Shown here: positions 62,246-64,000 of the stretch, one piece after another
Layout of the letters: the number at the start of each line of letters is the position of its first letter
Numbering within the stretch: the first letter of the stretch is position 1
Source of the DNA: Chryseobacterium sp. CY350
Lineage (GTDB): Bacteria; Bacteroidota; Bacteroidia; Flavobacteriales; Weeksellaceae
Assembly (NCBI RefSeq): GCF_027945075.1
Contig: NZ_CP116034.1
Span: 1,116,001-1,180,000 of the forward strand
DNA: 64,000 nt
Direction of reading: 5' to 3'
The notes under the pieces: generated by a model
What the model saw: only the letters and a program-made list of their open reading frames with translations
The model's database searches: none
Told to the model about the DNA's origin: nothing
Position numbers and translations under genes: made by a program

Positions 62246-63376
62246 TTATAATCCGATTACCGGCATTGATAACATTAAGATATTTTCGTTTTCTTCAAGA
62301 CCATCAAGCGGCTCGATGATTCCAGGTCTGTTTGGCTGAGACATTTTCATCGTAATGTCATCTGCTCCGAGAATTCCTAACATTTCTGTCAAGAATTTTG
62401 AACTGAAACCAATGTTGATATCTTCACCATTGTAGTCACAAGGGATCTGCATATCTGCTTTGTTTGCATATTCTGTATCTTCTGCATGAAGGTGAAGAAT
62501 GTTTGCAGACAATTTGAATCTCACCTGATTCGTAGATTTATTTGACATAATTGAAGCTCTTTTAATTGCTCCTAATAATAAATTTCTATTGATTGTCAAA
62601 ACATTCGGGTTTTCTTTAGGAATTACCGCTGTGTAGTTCGGATATTTTCCGTCAATCAATCTACAGATCCAAACGTGCTTACCGAACGTAAATTTAGCCA
62701 TGTTTTCATTGAAGTCGATCGTAATGTCTTCATTTGAACTTGCTAAAATATTTTTGAAAATATTCAAAGGCTTTTTAGGCATAATGAATTCCATAGGTTC
62801 GGCATTCATCAGGTCGGTTCTTTTATAAACAACCAATCTGTGAGAATCGGTAGAAACAAAATTCGTTTCATTTTCTCCAAATTGGAACAAAACACCCGTC
62901 ATTACAGGACGAAGAGAATCATTACTTGTTGCAAAAAGTGTATTCGTTAAGGCTTCAGATAAAACACCTGCAGGCATTGTAACGCTTTGTGCAGCATCAA
63001 ATTCCGGAAGTTCAGGATAATCATCTGTATTGTCTAATGCTACTGCAAAATTATCTTTCTCATCTAAAATCTCAAGCTGGCTTCCTGTACCTTCTGCATT
63101 GTCTTTCACAACAAGCGTCAAAGGCTGCTCGCCATACGTTTTTATAAAATCCTGAAAAATTTTAGCAGGAACAGCAAATTTACCGGCATCATCAGATTTT
63201 ACATCCAACGAAGTCACCAAAGTAGTTTCGCCATCAGACGCTGTAATGGTAAGATTGTTTTCGTTTAACTCAAAAAGGTAATTTTCTAAGATCGGTCTTG
63301 ATTGAGAACTTGATATTACGCCACTTACAGTTTGCAATGCTTTCTGAAGTTCACCACTTGAAATAATAAATTTCAT
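62246..63376 (-). CDS. dnaN: DNA polymerase III beta subunit (sliding clamp)
   Basis: 376 residues with the three repeated clamp domains. Marks: KFIISSGELQKALQTVSGVI at the N-terminus, TDDYPELPEF near 116, FVSTDSHRLVVYKR near 174, RLIDGKYPNYTAVIP near 243, and a C-terminal LSMPVIGL. It holds the replicative polymerase on DNA as a ring dimer. No dnaA or recF is next to it, so this is not a classical oriC gene cluster. A -7 box on the minus strand lies at 63398-63405. Confidence 0.98.
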   Translation of the reverse strand: MKFIISSGELQKALQTVSGVISSSQSRPILENYLFELNENNLTITASDGETTLVTSLDVKSDDAGKFAVPAKIFQDFIKTYGEQPLTLVVKDNAEGTGSQLEILDEKDNFAVALDNTDDYPELPEFDAAQSVTMPAGVLSEALTNTLFATSNDSLRPVMTGVLFQFGENETNFVSTDSHRLVVYKRTDLMNAEPMEFIMPKKPLNIFKNILASSNEDITIDFNENMAKFTFGKHVWICRLIDGKYPNYTAVIPKENPNVLTINRNLLLGAIKRASIMSNKSTNQVRFKLSANILHLHAEDTEYANKADMQIPCDYNGEDINIGFSSKFLTEMLGILGADDITMKMSQPNRPGIIEPLDGLEENENILMLSMPVIGL

Positions 63377-63397
63377 AGATTTTAAAATAAGTTTTTA

Positions 63398-63405
63398 CAA
63401 ATATA
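63398..63405 (-). promoter_or_regulatory. dnaN -7 box TATATTTG
   Basis: An exact TAnnTTTG match on the minus strand, 21 bases before the dnaN ATG. No clear -33 TTG. Confidence 0.55.
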
Positions 63406-63771
63406 ACAAATAGTACGAAGAATGGAAAAAATAATCGGTGCGAGTTTTAAACAAACATCATCAGTCGGTTTTGAGACTCGATATTACATTTAAATTTCTA
63501 TAATCATTAATTTCAGCATCAAAAATTTCGGTTGTGTACAAAATGACTGTTACTTTTTTGTTTACCAGAGAATTGTATTCTTAAGGTAAATCTAGATTTG
63601 ACTCAACGTTTGAAATCCAAACACATTAAAATACTTTTAGAAAATTTACTTTTATAATCCTGTGAAAATAAAAGATTCGAAATCAAAGCAAAAGAACTAA
63701 TAAATTTTTCTACATCTTAATTTTTAATTTCACAAGGATAAATGAAATAGTAAAAAACATCAAACAAATAT

Positions 63772-63779
63772 TATATTTG
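63772..63779 (+). promoter_or_regulatory. -7 box TATATTTG ahead of the diacylglycerol kinase-like gene
   Basis: An exact TAnnTTTG match, 11 bases before the ATG at 63791, so the leader would be very short. Confidence 0.5.
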
Positions 63780-63790
63780 TAAAAAGTTTA

Positions 63791-64000
63791 ATGCGCAAAC
63801 CTCCCATCCATAAAAGTTTTCTGAACGCTTTGCACGGTGTTTTTAGGATGCTGAAATCTGAAAGAAATTTTCAGCTGGAGTTTTTGGCTTTCTTAATTAA
63901 TCTTTTTCTTATTTTTTATCTGAAACTTTCAACTTTAGATACTGTTTTATTATTAATTGTCTCCTTCGGAGTTTTAAGCGCAGAAATTTTCAATACAGCA
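63791..64000 (+). CDS. dgkA: Diacylglycerol / undecaprenol kinase family protein, 3' end outside window
   Basis: 70 residues are visible, reading MRKPPIHKSFLNALHGVFRM and then SERNFQLEFLAFLINLFLIF, with GVLSAEIFNTA at the edge. The short basic N-terminus, the NA-x-x-G-x-x-x-x-x-x-x-E-R-NF pattern and the (S/A)AE-x-x-NTA motif mark the prokaryotic DAGK family. Gram-positive members phosphorylate undecaprenol; Gram-negative DgkA phosphorylates diacylglycerol. Sequence here does not decide between them. Full length is expected to be about 120 residues. Confidence 0.88.
   Translation, partial: MRKPPIHKSFLNALHGVFRMLKSERNFQLEFLAFLINLFLIFYLKLSTLDTVLLLIVSFGVLSAEIFNTA

Larger units (their letters stand above)
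63377..63790. other. Divergent intergenic region between dnaN and the kinase gene
   Basis: 414 AT-rich bases without an ORF. They hold a dnaN -7 box on the minus strand (CAAATATA at 63398-63405 as written on plus) and the -7 box for the rightward kinase gene. No DnaA-box cluster was seen, so there is no sign of an origin. Confidence 0.6.

Noticed and set aside
63377..63790. Replication origin near dnaN
   Set aside because: No dnaA, recF or gyrB is adjacent and no cluster of TTATCCACA-like boxes was seen.

Overview
The window looks like a chromosome segment of a flavobacterium close to Chryseobacterium (phylum Bacteroidota, family Weeksellaceae). The evidence is an AT-rich background, A-rich translation leaders without clear Shine-Dalgarno sites, several -7 boxes of the Bacteroidota type TAnnTTTG, and gene content typical of the group: a Cia/Cga-like class A beta-lactamase, a DUF6261 protein, a long-form urocanate hydratase, monomeric isocitrate dehydrogenase and a long GapN. 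The genus is inferred from protein flavour, not from a marker gene. I saw no rRNA, tRNA, CRISPR array, complete insertion sequence or prophage.

Layout. 1-9.4 kb: a pectate lyase cut by the window edge, an outer-membrane channel-like protein, glycine dehydrogenase (gcvP), a small Cys-rich peptide, a J-domain membrane protein, and an ECF sigma factor operon with two small membrane proteins. 9.8-18.7 kb: an S9 peptidase, then a leftward run of small genes (DoxX, three SRPBCC, SDR, PhnB/VOC proteins, a stand-alone alpha-CTD-like protein, DinB, one frameshifted VOC gene) with a Crp/Fnr-type regulator at its upstream end. 18.9-27.1 kb: DUF763, YitT, an HD-domain protein, two adjacent predicted adenylate cyclases with different sensor parts, and tpx. 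27.2-38.3 kb: icd, a lipoprotein, a Bcr-type MFS exporter, a GNAT protein, a metallo-beta-lactamase-fold hydrolase, an S41 peptidase, a second ECF sigma operon and an alpha/beta hydrolase. 38.4-46.2 kb is the accessory-looking part: DUF6261, a hypothetical protein, GapN, a ParE-type toxin-antitoxin pair, a YeeZ-like protein, a SHOCT membrane protein and a DUF4238 protein, with two blocks of a hairpin-forming intergenic repeat (period 83 bp where tandem). 46.2-64 kb: hutU, a 2-hydroxyacid dehydrogenase, DUF1801, pcm, a Gfo/Idh oxidoreductase, a secreted GH5-CBM glucanase, a class A beta-lactamase, 3-hydroxyacyl-CoA dehydrogenase, a polytopic membrane protein, a META lipoprotein, pheT, dnaN and the start of a diacylglycerol/undecaprenol kinase gene.

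Most genes are ordinary chromosomal functions. The less explained material is non-coding: at least five families of dispersed or inverted intergenic repeats, an orphan UUCG-loop terminator beside one repeat block, and a toxin-antitoxin promoter with an 11-bp palindrome near the likely transcription start. The best candidates for a little-described system are the hairpin repeat family next to the AT-rich SHOCT/DUF4238 pair and the Crp-headed VOC/SRPBCC/DinB/alpha-CTD cluster. Both are hypotheses. Nothing here proves a new system.
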